A stretch of DNA of 32,121 nt from Rhodospirillales bacterium (GTDB lineage: Bacteria > Pseudomonadota > Alphaproteobacteria > Rhodospirillales > JASLLZ01): NCBI GenBank assembly GCA_030746775.1, contig JASLLZ010000028.1, forward strand, positions 1 to 32,121, in the 5' to 3' direction. Under the pieces are notes generated by a model. It ran no database searches, had not been told where the DNA came from, and saw only the letters and a list, made by a program, of their open reading frames with translations. Positions within the stretch are counted from its first letter, which is position 1; every line of letters starts with the position of its first letter. A program made the position numbers and the translations under genes. This document shows, piece by piece, positions 15,288-25,173 of the stretch.

Positions 15288-17272
15288 TTCCCGAGCTCGG
15301 CCATTTCGCCTTGATCCTGGCGCTCTCGGTCGCCTTCATCCAGGCCGTCGTGCCCCTGGCCGGCGCCCAGCGCGGCGACGTTCGTTTGATGGCGGTGGCG
15401 CGCCCGGCGGCATTGGCCCAGTTCGTGCTCATCGCCGTCGCCTTCGCCTGCCTGACCCAGGCCTACGTCACCTCGGACTTCTCGGTTCTCAACGTGGTGC
15501 GCAACTCCCATTCCGCCAAACCCATGCTCTACAAGATCTCCGGCGTGTGGGCCAACCACGAGGGCTCGATGCTTCTTTGGGTCCTGATCCTGGCTCTGTT
15601 CGGCTCGTCGGTCGCGGCTTTCGGCCGCAATCTGCCGCAGGCGCTGGGTGCCCGGGTGCTTTCGGTGCAGGCCATGATCGGGATCGGCTTCCTTGCTTTC
15701 ATCTTGTTTACCTCCAACCCCTTCGAGCGCCTTGCGGTGGCGCCCGCCGACGGGCGCGGACTGAACCCGTTGTTGCAGGATCCCGGCCTTGCCTTCCACC
15801 CGCCGTTTCTCTACCTCGGCTATGTCGGCTTCTCGATGGCCTTTTCGTTCGCCATCGCGGCGCTGATCGAGGGCCGCGTCGACGCCGCCTGGGCGCGCTG
15901 GGTGCGGCCGTGGACCCTGGCGGCGTGGTCGTTCCTGACCGTCGGCATCGGGCTTGGGTCGTGGTGGGCCTATTACGAGCTGGGCTGGGGCGGATGGTGG
16001 TTCTGGGATCCGGTCGAGAACGCCTCGTTCATGCCCTGGCTGGCGGGCACGGCGCTGCTGCATTCCTCGGTGGTCGTCGAGAAACGCGACACGCTCAAGG
16101 GCTGGACCGTGTTCCTGGCCATCGTCGCCTTCTCCCTCAGCCTGCTCGGCACTTTCCTGGTGCGCTCGGGCGTCCTGACGTCGGTCCATACCTTCGCCGC
16201 CGACCCGGCGCGCGGCGTCTTCATTCTGCTTCTTCTGGTCATTGTCATCGGCGGCTCCTTGGCGCTCTTCGCGGTTCGCGCTCCGGCGCTCCGGGCGGGC
16301 GGGCTGTTCCAGCCGATTTCGCGAGAGGGCGGCCTTTTGTTGAACAACCTGATAATGACGACGGCGGCGGCGGCGGTGCTTCTCGGCACGCTTTATCCGC
16401 TGTTCCTCGACGCCGTCGGCGGCGGCAAGGTGTCGGTGGGGGCGCCGTTTTTCGATGCCGTCTTCATTCCCCTCATGGTGCCCATGCTGGTGGCCATGGC
16501 GGTGGGGCCGTTCCTGGCCTGGAAGCGGGGCGATCTGGCCGGCGCCCTGGGGCGTCTGAAGGCCGCCGCGATGGTGGCCCTGGTGGTGACGGTGGGGACT
16601 TGGTACGTGGTTGCCGACGGCTCGATCGGGGCGCTCCTCGGCATGGCGGTGGCGGCGTGGCTGTTTGTCGGCACGGTGAGCGAGCTGGCGGCGCGGGTGC
16701 GCCTGTTCCGCGTGCCCGTGGCCGAAAGCCTGCGCCGCTTGGTGCGCCTGCAACGCGCTTCGTGGGGCATGACCATCGCCCATGCCGGCCTTGCCGTGGC
16801 GGTCGCCGGGATGACCGCCTCGGCGGCGTGGAAGACGGAAAGCATTCAGACCATGCAACCCGGCGACAGCGTCGAGGTGGCCGGTTATACGTTTACCTTC
16901 CGCGGCGCCCGGCGCGCGTCCGGTCCCAATTACATGGCCATCCGCGGAACCTTCGAGGTCAGCCAGGACGGCGCCGCGCTGACGACTCTTTATCCGGAAA
17001 AGCGGACCTATCCGGTGGAGGGACGCCCGACCACCGAGGCCGCCATCCATTCCATGGTCGTGGGCGATCTTTACGCCGTGATCGGCGATGCGGATGAAAA
17101 TGGCGGCTTCGTCACCCGGCTCTACTTCAACCCGCTGTTGGCCTGGACCTGGGCCGGCGCCCTGATCATGGTGGCCGGCGGCGCGGTCAGTCTCAGCGAC
17201 CGCCGCCACCGCATCGGCGCCCCGGCGCGCCGCCACGGGGCAGCGGATGGCGCCCAGCCAGCGGTATCATGA
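15284..17272 (+). CDS. ccmF: Cytochrome c heme lyase subunit CcmF
   Basis: CcmF is the large membrane component of the heme lyase that attaches heme to apocytochrome c. The 662-residue sequence starts with GTG overlapping the ccmE stop. It has many hydrophobic helices, the WWD heme motif WGGWWFWDPVEN at about 235-246, and family segments such as GVWANHEGSMLLW and GLNPLLQDPGLAFHPP. The C-terminal part has a periplasmic domain followed by a last helix. Length is normal. A 685-residue antisense frame across this gene is a GC-rich shadow. Confidence 0.97.
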   Translation: MIPELGHFALILALSVAFIQAVVPLAGAQRGDVRLMAVARPAALAQFVLIAVAFACLTQAYVTSDFSVLNVVRNSHSAKPMLYKISGVWANHEGSMLLWVLILALFGSSVAAFGRNLPQALGARVLSVQAMIGIGFLAFILFTSNPFERLAVAPADGRGLNPLLQDPGLAFHPPFLYLGYVGFSMAFSFAIAALIEGRVDAAWARWVRPWTLAAWSFLTVGIGLGSWWAYYELGWGGWWFWDPVENASFMPWLAGTALLHSSVVVEKRDTLKGWTVFLAIVAFSLSLLGTFLVRSGVLTSVHTFAADPARGVFILLLLVIVIGGSLALFAVRAPALRAGGLFQPISREGGLLLNNLIMTTAAAAVLLGTLYPLFLDAVGGGKVSVGAPFFDAVFIPLMVPMLVAMAVGPFLAWKRGDLAGALGRLKAAAMVALVVTVGTWYVVADGSIGALLGMAVAAWLFVGTVSELAARVRLFRVPVAESLRRLVRLQRASWGMTIAHAGLAVAVAGMTASAAWKTESIQTMQPGDSVEVAGYTFTFRGARRASGPNYMAIRGTFEVSQDGAALTTLYPEKRTYPVEGRPTTEAAIHSMVVGDLYAVIGDADENGGFVTRLYFNPLLAWTWAGALIMVAGGAVSLSDRRHRIGAPARRHGAADGAQPAVS

Positions 17273-17802
17273 AGCGGCTTCTCTATTTCCTGCCGCTGGC
17301 TGTCTTCGCCGTGCTGGCGATCTATTTCGCCCTCGGTCTCGGCATGGGCCCCAAGATCATCCCCTCGGCGCTGATCGACAAGCCGGTGCCCCAATTCACC
17401 TTGCCCCCCATCGCGGGCGGCGCCAAGCAGGGCTTTTCCGATGCCGATCTCAAGGGCGGCGTCTCGGTGATCAACGTGTTCGCGTCGTGGTGCATTCCGT
17501 GCAAGGCGGAGCACCCCTTCATCACCAAGCTGGCCGGCATGGGCGTCGCCACGGTCTATGGCCTGAATTACAAGGACGAGGCGGCGGACGCCCTTCAATG
17601 GCTGGCCAACCTGGGCGATCCCTACCATCGGATCGGCGCTGACCGCGACGGCCGGGCGGGCATCGAGTGGGGCGTCTATGGGGTGCCCGAGACCTTCATC
17701 GTCGATGCCGGGGGGCGCATCCGCCACAAGCAGGTCGGACCCCTGACCCAGAAGACCCTGAACGGCGAGGTGCTGCCCATCATCCGGACGCTGAGCCAAT
17801 GA
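17269..17802 (+). CDS. ccmG: Thiol:disulfide interchange protein CcmG/DsbE
   Basis: CcmG is a membrane-anchored periplasmic thioredoxin that keeps the cysteines of apocytochrome c reduced for heme attachment. The 177 residues begin with a signal anchor (about 3-24) and contain the active site [13 protein letters not shown] with C75 and C78. The cis-Pro segment GVPETFIVD follows as expected. It overlaps ccmF and ccmH by 4 bases each. Confidence 0.95.
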   Translation: MKRLLYFLPLAVFAVLAIYFALGLGMGPKIIPSALIDKPVPQFTLPPIAGGAKQGFSDADLKGGVSVINVFASWCIPCKAEHPFITKLAGMGVATVYGLNYKDEAADALQWLANLGDPYHRIGADRDGRAGIEWGVYGVPETFIVDAGGRIRHKQVGPLTQKTLNGEVLPIIRTLSQ

Positions 17803-18269
17803 GGATCGCTTTCGCCCTTGCCTTGCTGGTGATGGCGGTGGCACCCGCCGGCGCCGTCGAGCCCGACGAGGTGCTGGCCGACCCCGTCCTCGAGGCGCGG
17901 GCCCGCGATATCTCCAAGAATCTGCGCTGCCTGGTGTGCCAGAACCAGTCGATCGACGATTCCGACGCCGGTTTGGCCAGGGATCTCCGCGTCATCGTGC
18001 GCGAGCGGCTGGTGGCGGGGGATTCGGACTCGGCGGTGATCGACTTCGTCGTCGATCGCTATGGCGACTTCGTCCTTCTCAATCCGCCTTTCAAGGCGAC
18101 GACCTACGTCCTGTGGATCGGGCCCGGCGTGATAGGGATATTCGGCCTGCTGGCGGTGTTCGTCTTTTTCCGCCGCCGTCGCGCCACGGTCAGCGACGAG
18201 GCGCCGGTGCCGCTTAGCGACGAAGAGAAGAAGCGTCTCGAGGCGCTGACCAAGGATCGGTCCCGATGA
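17799..18269 (+). CDS. ccmH: Cytochrome c maturation thiol reductase CcmH
   Basis: CcmH is a periplasm-facing thiol-disulfide protein of the heme lyase module. The 156 residues include a signal peptide (cleavage near AGA at 17-19), the LRCLVCQN active-site motif at 42-49 (C44, C47) with the following [15 protein letters not shown], and one C-terminal membrane helix (about 105-125). The ATG at 17799 overlaps the ccmG stop and gives a proper signal peptide; an upstream in-frame start at 17667 is inside ccmG and was rejected. This is the short CcmH form, with a separate ccmI following. Confidence 0.95.
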   Translation: MRIAFALALLVMAVAPAGAVEPDEVLADPVLEARARDISKNLRCLVCQNQSIDDSDAGLARDLRVIVRERLVAGDSDSAVIDFVVDRYGDFVLLNPPFKATTYVLWIGPGVIGIFGLLAVFVFFRRRRATVSDEAPVPLSDEEKKRLEALTKDRSR

Positions 18270-19357
18270 TCGGCCTCGGGCTCGCCATCGCCTTGTTGAC
18301 GGCTCTCGTCGTCGGATTGCTGGTGTTGCCCCTGGTGCGTCCAGGGCGTGCCGCGCCGCCCCGCGAAGAATACGATCTTGCCATCTACCGCGACCAGTTG
18401 GCCGAGGTCGAGCGCGATGCCGAGCGCGGCTTGCTGGTCGGCGAGCAGGTGACGGCGGCACGGACCGAGCTTCAACGACGTATGCTGGCCGCCGCCGAGA
18501 CCGGATCCGGCGATGCGGTGTCAGCCGCCGGTGGCGGTCGAACGGCGGCCCTGATCCTGGTGGCGGCGGTATTGGCGGCGGCGTTCGGAATATACGGCTA
18601 CCTGGGCTCGCCCGATCTTCCCGGCCAGCCGCTGGCCGAGCGCCGCGACGCCCTCCAGGCGGTGGCCAAGGGTCAAGCCGAGATGGAACGTCTCATCGAC
18701 GACCTGGCCCGGAAAATGAAAGAGCAACCAGGCAACATCGAGGGTTGGCTTTTGCTTGGTCGTTCCTATCAATCCCAAAATCGCTACTCCGACGCGGCCC
18801 AGGCATTCGGCCGGGCCGTCGACATGAGCGACCGCCCGGCCGACATCCTGGCCGCCTATGGCGAGGCGCGGGTGTTGGCTCAGGACGGCACGGTTGCCCC
18901 CGGGGACGTCGAAATTTTCGAGGAGGTCATGGCCAAGGATCCGCGCGATCCCCGGGCCCGGTACTACATCGGCAATTTCAGGGCGCAGCAGGGCGATTTC
19001 AGGGGCGCGCTTCAATCCTGGGTCGATCTGATAGCGGCGTCGCCGGCCGACGCGCCGTGGCTGGGCGAGGTGCGCGAGCGCGTCGCCAGCGCCGAACGCC
19101 AACTGGGTCTGGAAGCGGGAAGCGTCAAGCCCTCGGCCGCCGTCGGCGACCCGCCCGCTTCGCCGCCCGAGATGGACGCGGCGACGATCCGCGCCATGGT
19201 CGACGGGCTGGCCGCGAAGCTGAAGGAGAACCCCGACGACCTCAACGGCTGGCTTATGCTGGCGCGCTCTTACGAGGTGCTGGGCGAGGCCGAGAAAGCG
19301 CGCCAGGCGCGCGCCCGCGCCGAGGCGCTCAAGAATCCACCGCAAGGTAAGCCATGA
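18266..19357 (+). CDS. ccmI: Cytochrome c maturation apocytochrome chaperone CcmI
   Basis: CcmI holds apocytochrome c for heme ligation. The 363 residues show an N-terminal helix (about 3-23), a cytoplasmic loop with the typical [20 protein letters not shown] sequence, and a second helix (about 92-112). A periplasmic TPR-rich domain follows, with repeats such as [25 protein letters not shown] and, at the C terminus, [21 protein letters not shown]. It overlaps ccmH and pgk by 4 bases each, which suggests pgk is translated from the same message. Confidence 0.93.
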   Translation: MIGLGLAIALLTALVVGLLVLPLVRPGRAAPPREEYDLAIYRDQLAEVERDAERGLLVGEQVTAARTELQRRMLAAAETGSGDAVSAAGGGRTAALILVAAVLAAAFGIYGYLGSPDLPGQPLAERRDALQAVAKGQAEMERLIDDLARKMKEQPGNIEGWLLLGRSYQSQNRYSDAAQAFGRAVDMSDRPADILAAYGEARVLAQDGTVAPGDVEIFEEVMAKDPRDPRARYYIGNFRAQQGDFRGALQSWVDLIAASPADAPWLGEVRERVASAERQLGLEAGSVKPSAAVGDPPASPPEMDAATIRAMVDGLAAKLKENPDDLNGWLMLARSYEVLGEAEKARQARARAEALKNPPQGKP

Positions 19358-20562
19358 CCGCGTTCAAGACCCTTGATGATCTTGCCGTCGCCGGTAAGCG
19401 CGTCCTGGTGCGTGTCGACTTCAACGTGCCGATGAAGGACGGCCGCATCACCGACGCGACGCGGATCGAGCGTACGGTGCCGACCCTGACCCAATTGGCG
19501 GACCGGAGGGCGCGGGTCGTCGTCCTGTCCCACCTGGGCCGGCCCAAGGGTCGGGTGGTGAATGAGGTGAGCTTGGGTCCGCTGGCCGAGGCCCTGGGCG
19601 TGGCCCTTGGCGGGCGGGCGGTATCGTTTGCCGCCGACTGCGTTGGGTCCGAGGCCGAACGGGTGGTCGCTGCCCTGGGCGACGGTGATGTCGTATTGCT
19701 GGAAAACCTGCGTTTCCACGCCGGGGAGGAAGAAAACGACCGCGCCTTTGCCCAGCGTCTGGCGGCGCTCGGCGATTTCTATGTCAACGACGCCTTTTCC
19801 TGCGCCCACCGGGCCCACGCCTCGACGGAGGCCTTGGCGCATCTGTTGCCGGGGGCCGCCGGAAGGCTCATGCAGGCCGAGCTCGAGGCCCTCGAAAACA
19901 CCCTCGAGGCGCCGCATCATCCTCTCGCCGCGGTCGTCGGCGGTGCCAAGGTGTCGACCAAGCTCGACGTTCTCGGCAACCTGGTGCAGAAGACGGATAT
20001 CCTGATCGTCGGCGGCGGCATGGCCAATACCTTCCTGCACGCCAAGGGCGTTGCCATCGGCGCGTCGCTCTGTGAGCACGACATGGCCGGCGCCGCCAAC
20101 GACATTCTGGCCCGGGCCGCCGCGGCCGGTTGCGAGGTCGTCCTGCCGACCGACGCGGTGGTGGCGCGGTCCCTGGAGGCCGGCATCGACAATCGGGTGG
20201 TAGGGATCGGCGCGGTGCCCGCCGATGCCATGATTCTGGACCTTGGTCCGGCCTCCATCGACGGCATTATTCAACGCCTCGGCCGTTGTCGGAGCCTGGT
20301 ATGGAACGGTCCGCTGGGTGCCTTCGAGGTGGCGCCCTTCGATGCTGCCACCAACGCCGTTGCCCGGGCCGCCGCCGGCCTGACCCGGGATGGCGTCACG
20401 CTTAGCGTCGCCGGCGGCGGGGACACGGTGGCGGCCCTCGTTCATGCCGGCGTGGCGGATGATTTCTCCTACGTCTCGACGGCCGGCGGCGCCTTTCTGG
20501 AGTGGCTGGAAGGAAAGGACCTGCCCGGCGTGGCCGCCCTCGGCGCCGGATCCGGGATCTGA
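19354..20562 (+). CDS. pgk: Phosphoglycerate kinase
   Basis: This cytosolic enzyme interconverts 1,3-bisphosphoglycerate plus ADP with 3-phosphoglycerate plus ATP. The 402 residues carry the signature VRVDFNVPM near 19-27, the substrate-binding SHLGRPKG at 59-66, [15 protein letters not shown] and the C-terminal nucleotide-binding WNGPLGAFE and GGGDT. The length is typical. The start overlaps the ccmI stop by 4 bases. Pgk more usually sits with gap or fba, so its place at the end of a ccm operon is unusual. The last 94 bp overlap the 3' end of the convergent chemoreceptor gene. Confidence 0.97.
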   Translation: MTAFKTLDDLAVAGKRVLVRVDFNVPMKDGRITDATRIERTVPTLTQLADRRARVVVLSHLGRPKGRVVNEVSLGPLAEALGVALGGRAVSFAADCVGSEAERVVAALGDGDVVLLENLRFHAGEEENDRAFAQRLAALGDFYVNDAFSCAHRAHASTEALAHLLPGAAGRLMQAELEALENTLEAPHHPLAAVVGGAKVSTKLDVLGNLVQKTDILIVGGGMANTFLHAKGVAIGASLCEHDMAGAANDILARAAAAGCEVVLPTDAVVARSLEAGIDNRVVGIGAVPADAMILDLGPASIDGIIQRLGRCRSLVWNGPLGAFEVAPFDAATNAVARAAAGLTRDGVTLSVAGGGDTVAALVHAGVADDFSYVSTAGGAFLEWLEGKDLPGVAALGAGSGI

Positions 20563-22316
20563 TCCTTCATCTTGTCCGCCAATCGGTCGACCGTCTCACG
20601 CGCCGACTGAGAGTAGCGCTCCAGGTCGAGCGCCGTTTCCATGATCCGTTCGATGCCACGGCCCGTGGCGTCCGCAATCTCGGCCATGGCGGCGGCGGCG
20701 GCGGTCGTTTCGGCGCATTCCGCGGCCGCCTGGCGGGCGCTGTGCCCGGCGTCCCGGCCCGTCTCGCCCTCGGACTCGACGAAGGTGGCGATGTCGGCGG
20801 TCAGGCCGTCTAGCTCGCCAATCGTCCCGCCAACGCCTTGGATGGCTTCGAGCGCGCTTTGCGTGGCGCTGCGAATTTCGCCGATGTGAGCGGTGATGTC
20901 CTTGGTCGAGGCGGCCGTCCGGGCGGCCAGGGTCTTGACCTCCGAGGCAACCTGGGAGAACCCCTTGCCGGCGTCGCCGGCGCGGGCCGCCTCGATGGTG
21001 GCGTTGAGGGCCAGAAGACGGGTCTGGTGGGCGATGTCGGTGATCAGGACCATCACGGCGCCGATCTTTTCGATGGCGTCGTCCAGGCCTTGGACTTTCC
21101 GGGTGGCGCCCTTGGCGTCGGTCGCCGCCCGGCCGACGATCGCGGCCGAGCGCGCGACGCGTTGGCCAATCTCGCCGATCGACCCGGCCACACCCTCGAC
21201 CGCCGCCGCCGCGGCCTCGCCGGTGGTCGCGGCGTGGCGCGCCGCTTTGGAGACCGCCGCCGTGCGCCGCTTGGTCTCTTCGGTGCCGTCCAACAGGGTG
21301 CGCGCCCCAATTCCAATGCCGGCCGAGGCGGCGAGCAGCGTATCGGCGGCGGCGCCGACGCGCGAGCGCAGGTCCTCGGCCAGCGCGCTTCGGGCGGCAA
21401 CTTCTCCGGCGTCCTTGCGTCGTTGAATGTCCACCAGTTCGTTGTGCAGGCTCTTCATCCCCATCAGGTTGTTCTTCAGGATCCGGAGGGCGCGCGCGAT
21501 GTCATCGACCTCGTCGCCGTCGGTGGCGCCGGGAATGAAGTCGTCGTCCACTCTGACGGCTTCGGCCAGGTCGGATAGAGGTGCCGCGATTGCGTGTCCG
21601 ATGATGAAGACCGGCACCGCGAACAAGGTCCCGATCAAGGCCAGTGCGGCAAATATCAAGATATGAAAGATGCGGCGTGTTCGGCGCGCCTCCTCCGCCG
21701 CCCTATCGGCGGCTTCGCCGGTCACCAGGGCCAGCGCTTCAAGACCGGGGGCGATGTAGGCCAGGATTTCGTCGAGACGGGCGATCTCCGTCAATGCGCT
21801 CGAAGTGGCGGGGGCTTCCGCAACCCGGCGGAATTGCGCGGCGTATTGAAGCATGCCGTCGTTGACGGTATCGACATGGGTGTTGAGCGCCATGTCCGGC
21901 GATCCCTTGCGCAGACGGTCCAGCATCGCCGTGACCTTTGCCGCGCGCGCCTGATAGCGGACCGCGGCGTCGGAATCCCGGCCCAGGAGAAAGGACTTGG
22001 TATCGAGTTGCATGCGGAAGGCCAGGGCTTCCACGCCGACGGCCAGATCGTGCGCCGCGTCGCGTTCCATCATGTGCTCGAGAGCGGCATCAAGGCGTCT
22101 TTCACCGGCCAGATAGGACCCCCCGAGGGCGGCCAAGGCACCGAACGCCAACGCGATCAGCAGATTAACGCGCGGTCCGACGCCCAGGCGCGCCAGCAAG
22201 CCGGACCGCCCGTCCGGTGCCAATAGACGGCTTTCGTCGTACGGACGGCGATCTGAAAATTCCTGCGCGCCTGCCATTTGCCTCTGCCCAGGGCCTGATT
22301 TCAAGCCGTAAGGCAT
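20469..22316 (-). CDS. Methyl-accepting chemotaxis protein
   Basis: This is a membrane chemoreceptor that signals to CheA/CheW. The 615 residues have a cytoplasmic N-terminal extension of about 48 residues, helix 1 (51-69), a periplasmic helical sensor region (70-215), helix 2 (216-242), a HAMP region (about 240-290) and an MCP signalling domain (about 300-585). The hairpin tip near 427-465 reads [19 protein letters not shown]; most receptors have QTNLLALNAAIEAARAGE, so Asn is replaced by Arg at the trimer contact. The last 30 residues come from the part antisense to pgk and look like low-complexity read-through. An alternative ATG at 22277 is possible. The ligand is unknown and no che genes are nearby. 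Confidence 0.9.
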   Translation of the reverse strand: MPYGLKSGPGQRQMAGAQEFSDRRPYDESRLLAPDGRSGLLARLGVGPRVNLLIALAFGALAALGGSYLAGERRLDAALEHMMERDAAHDLAVGVEALAFRMQLDTKSFLLGRDSDAAVRYQARAAKVTAMLDRLRKGSPDMALNTHVDTVNDGMLQYAAQFRRVAEAPATSSALTEIARLDEILAYIAPGLEALALVTGEAADRAAEEARRTRRIFHILIFAALALIGTLFAVPVFIIGHAIAAPLSDLAEAVRVDDDFIPGATDGDEVDDIARALRILKNNLMGMKSLHNELVDIQRRKDAGEVAARSALAEDLRSRVGAAADTLLAASAGIGIGARTLLDGTEETKRRTAAVSKAARHAATTGEAAAAAVEGVAGSIGEIGQRVARSAAIVGRAATDAKGATRKVQGLDDAIEKIGAVMVLITDIAHQTRLLALNATIEAARAGDAGKGFSQVASEVKTLAARTAASTKDITAHIGEIRSATQSALEAIQGVGGTIGELDGLTADIATFVESEGETGRDAGHSARQAAAECAETTAAAAAMAEIADATGRGIERIMETALDLERYSQSARETVDRLADKMKDQIPDPAPRAATPGRSFPSSHSRKAPPAVET

Positions 22317-22548
22317 AGCATATCCCCATGGTTTTAAACAATTCTTGCGTATTCGATCCGCATGTTTCGGTCACCGCCATGGGTGCCGTCACGAAGGTTT
22401 GATTCGAAGAGAGCTGGCTGGCGACGGCCGCGATACGGTTGCCTCGACCCTCGCCCAATCTCCCCGCGCCGCTCTCCAATAAACGGTTTGACGGGGCTGC
22501 TCCGTTGCGGGGGTTGCGCCACGCTGATGGGGGCGCCACACTCTGTCG

Positions 22549-23076
22549 ATGACAGCCAAGCCGGGGGCAGGACCAACCGTGGAATCGGTGCCCGAAGGGG
22601 ACAACCGGATCCGCCTTGTGTGCCCCGATTGCGGCTACATCCACTATGACAATCCCAAGGTCGTCGTCGGCGCCGTTTGCACGTGGGAGGGCAAGGTCCT
22701 GTTGTGCCGCCGCGCCATCGAACCGCGTCTCGGATATTGGACCATCCCGGCGGGATTTCTGGAGCTTGAAGAATCGACCGCCGAGGGGGCGGCGCGCGAG
22801 GTCTGGGAAGAAGCCCGGGCCAAGGTCGAAATGGACGGCCTTATCGGCGTCTACGACATCCCCCACATCAGCCAGGTCTATGTCATCTACCACGCTCACA
22901 TGACGACGCCGGAATTCGCCTCCGGACCCGAAAGTCAGGACGTGGTCCTGTCCGACTGGAAGGACATTCCGTGGGATGATCTGGCGTTCTCCTCCATCAC
23001 CTGGGCGCTAAGGAGATTCGGTAAAGGCGCCGGCCCGACCTTTACCCAGGTCGCCAAGAAAGACCGGCGGCCTTGA
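22549..23076 (+). CDS. NUDIX hydrolase with N-terminal zinc-ribbon half
   Basis: NUDIX hydrolases cleave nucleoside diphosphates linked to other groups. The 175 residues start with a CPDC knuckle (C25, C28) followed by GYIHYDNPK, which is usual in NudC-like and ADP-ribose-type members, although only one CxxC pair is seen. The NUDIX box runs from G69 through E75, R83-E84-V85 and E87-E88, and deviates at the final Gly, which is Arg (EEARAKV). The core GxxxTIPAGF strand is intact. The substrate cannot be told. The 232-bp region upstream, shared with the divergent chemoreceptor gene, holds no gene that I can see. Confidence 0.88.
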   Translation: MTAKPGAGPTVESVPEGDNRIRLVCPDCGYIHYDNPKVVVGAVCTWEGKVLLCRRAIEPRLGYWTIPAGFLELEESTAEGAAREVWEEARAKVEMDGLIGVYDIPHISQVYVIYHAHMTTPEFASGPESQDVVLSDWKDIPWDDLAFSSITWALRRFGKGAGPTFTQVAKKDRRP

Positions 23077-23111
23077 CGCATTGTTAACCAACGGCGGCCC
23101 ATAGTCGGGCG

Positions 23112-23336
23112 ATGGCGGAACCTATCAGCACCAATGGCCCGGCGGTCGCGCCGCTGGGCGCCAAGACGCGGGGTTATCGCGAGGCCCACCAAGTCCGAAT
23201 TCGAGCCGCGGCGACCCGCCCGTCGGACGCCCCGATGGTGCAAAAGGCGATAACGCGACTCGACCAGATCATGGAATCGAACCGTCCCCTGCGCGACGAT
23301 GTCCCGCGCGACTACTACCTCAACATCCAGGTTTGA
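23112..23336 (+). CDS. Small protein of unknown function
   Basis: The 74-residue frame starts with ATG and has the strong G/C third-position preference of its neighbours, which supports coding. No signal peptide, transmembrane helix or cysteine is visible. The N-terminal half is Ala, Arg and Pro-rich and probably disordered. The C-terminal half (about 42-74: MVQKAITRLDQIMESNRPLR and on to DYYLNIQV) looks like one amphipathic helix plus a short conserved-looking end. It is 35 bp after the NUDIX gene and 34 bp before the DUF924 start, so the three may be co-transcribed. I do not recognise the family. Confidence 0.55.
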   Translation: MAEPISTNGPAVAPLGAKTRGYREAHQVRIRAAATRPSDAPMVQKAITRLDQIMESNRPLRDDVPRDYYLNIQV

Positions 23337-23370
23337 CGGCGACGCCCGCCCGTCCGAGGAGGCCCGAGAC

Positions 23371-23910
23371 ATGGAAGCCATTGCCCTCATTCTCGATTTC
23401 TGGTTCGTCTCCGACGGCCTGTGGTTCAAGAAGGACGACGCCTTCGACGAGACCATCCGCCAGCGCTTCACCGCCGATTACGAAAGGGCGGCGGCCGGCG
23501 AATCGAGCGACTGGCGACAAACGCCCGACGGCTGCCTGGCCCTCATCATTCTTCTTGATCAGTTTCCCCGCAACATGTTCCGCGGCTCGGCCCGCGCCTT
23601 CGCCACCGACGCCCTGGCGATCGACGTCACCGAGGCCGCTCTCGGGCGCGGCTTCGATAATGCCCTGCCGCCGGCCCGCCGGCGCTTCGTCTACATGCCC
23701 TTGATGCATGCCGAGGACGTGGATCATCAGCGCCGCTGTGTTGATTTGTTCGCCGCCCTCGAGAACGATTCCAACGGCTTGGAATATGCCATTAAGCACC
23801 TGGAGATCATCGAGCGCTTCGGCCGCTTTCCTCACCGCAACGAGGTCTTGGGCCGCCACAGCACGCCCGAGGAGCTGGCCTTCCTCAAGACTCCGGGGTC
23901 GTCCTTTTAA
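23371..23910 (+). CDS. DUF924 family protein
   Basis: The 179 residues match the DUF924 pattern: an N-terminal DFWF with WFKKDDAFDE, then a LIILLDQFPRNMFRGSARAFA block, YMPLMHAEDVDHQ, and the C-terminal IERFGRFPHRNEVLGR. The family has a helical TPR-like fold and no established activity. The ATG at 23371 has GAGGAGG about 8 bases upstream; a longer in-frame version from 23299 would overlap the small upstream gene and adds non-family sequence. It ends 5 bp from the convergent MFS gene. Confidence 0.9.
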   Translation: MEAIALILDFWFVSDGLWFKKDDAFDETIRQRFTADYERAAAGESSDWRQTPDGCLALIILLDQFPRNMFRGSARAFATDALAIDVTEAALGRGFDNALPPARRRFVYMPLMHAEDVDHQRRCVDLFAALENDSNGLEYAIKHLEIIERFGRFPHRNEVLGRHSTPEELAFLKTPGSSF

Positions 23911-23915
23911 GGGCT

Positions 23916-25169
23916 TCAGCCGATAGCATTGCGCGCGGTGGCGCGGCGACCCAGGTGGATGAGAGTCCCGATAACGGCCAGATTGGCCAAGTTGAAGGCG
24001 GCGCCGATGAGGAAGGCGGGGGTGTAGGACCCGGCCAGATCATGGACGAAGCCGCCCAGCCAACCGCCGATCGCCATGCCGATGGCGCCGAAGAAAATGA
24101 TGATGGCGGTTCTGCGCCCGCCCTCGTGAACGGGCAGGGATTCGCGAACCACGACCGGATAGCTGGGAACGATACCGCCATAGCCGAACCCGAAAAGAAA
24201 GGCGATCAGGTAGAGCGCCAACAATCCGTCAAAGAAGATCAGCAGCACCAGTCCCGCCGTCTGCAAGGCGGAAAAGGTGAATATGGAAACCAAGCCGCCG
24301 TATCGGTCGGCCACCGGACCGAGCGCCGTCAGGCGGCTGATCAGGCTGCCGGCGAGGGCGACCGAGAGGATCTCGGCGGCGCGCGCCGCGGGATGACCGA
24401 GATCGCTGACATGGGCGACCAGGTGGCCGAGGGGCAGGGCCATGGCGATGCAGCAGCCGACGATGGCCAGCCCCAGGACACATTGCAGGGTTTTCGGCGA
24501 CAAGGAGGCCGGGCCGCCGCCTCTCGTCGGCGGACCGGCAACGTCCGTTCGCGCTCGCGCTGAGACTTCCGAGGCACCCGGCACCCGGCGGTACATGATC
24601 AGGCTCAAGGGGAGCATGGTGGCGAAAGCGAAGATTCCGAACCAGAAATAGGTGTCCCGCCAACCGATATCCTGAATGAAGAAGGAGAAGACGGGCGGCC
24701 ACACCACCCCGGCCATGCTTTGGCCGGCGGCGACCGCGCCGACCGCCGTGCCGGGCCGGTTTTCGAACCAACGAAGGACGTTGGTCAAGAGGGGCGAAAA
24801 GAGGGCCGCATGCCCGAACAGGCCCAACATGAACCCGTAGATAAGAAAGAGCTGCTATGCCTGGGTGATGGCGCTGACCCCGACCGTCCCGCATCCCACC
24901 ATTGCGGAGACAACCAGTGCCGGCCAGCCCATGCCCGAGCGATCCATCCAATAGCCCGTGAGAATGCCGCCCGTGCCGCCGCCCAGATAGAGCAGTGAAA
25001 AGGCGATCGAGGGTACGGAGCGCGGCCAGTCGAAGTCCTGGGTCATCGGCTTGAGGGCGACCGCGACAATGAACGTCGTCCCCGTACCCACCAGTATCAG
25101 GCCAAAGGAGGCAAAGAGGACGAGGAAGCGGTAATTCGTGTCGAGGGCGGCGGCGAGGCGGTTCCCCAT
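23916..25169 (-). pseudogene. MFS transporter interrupted by one in-frame TAG
   Basis: Two minus-strand frames (25169-24855 and 24830-23916) are in the same phase and separated only by TAG at 24857-24855. Joined, they give a 417-codon, 12-helix major facilitator of normal length. The junction reads AITQA-stop-QLFLIYGFMLGLFGHAALFSP. In related transporters a Trp is common at such a spot (WQLY-like), so TGG to TAG is the simplest explanation. N-terminal features such as GTGTTFIVAVALKPMTQDF and GYWMDRSG, and the C-terminal half, are otherwise intact, so the lesion is recent or a sequence error. The gene is 4 bp after the DMT transporter and probably co-transcribed. The substrate is unknown. Confidence 0.85.
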
Positions 25170-25173
25170 GGTC

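Noticed and set aside
15179-17236. 685-codon open frame antisense to ccmF
   Set aside because: ccmF carries all its family motifs on the other strand; this frame has a biased, charged composition and no recognisable domain.
24855-24857. TAG in the MFS gene as a recoded pyrrolysine codon
   Set aside because: No pyl genes are seen, the host type does not use pyrrolysine, and a Trp-to-stop change explains it more simply.
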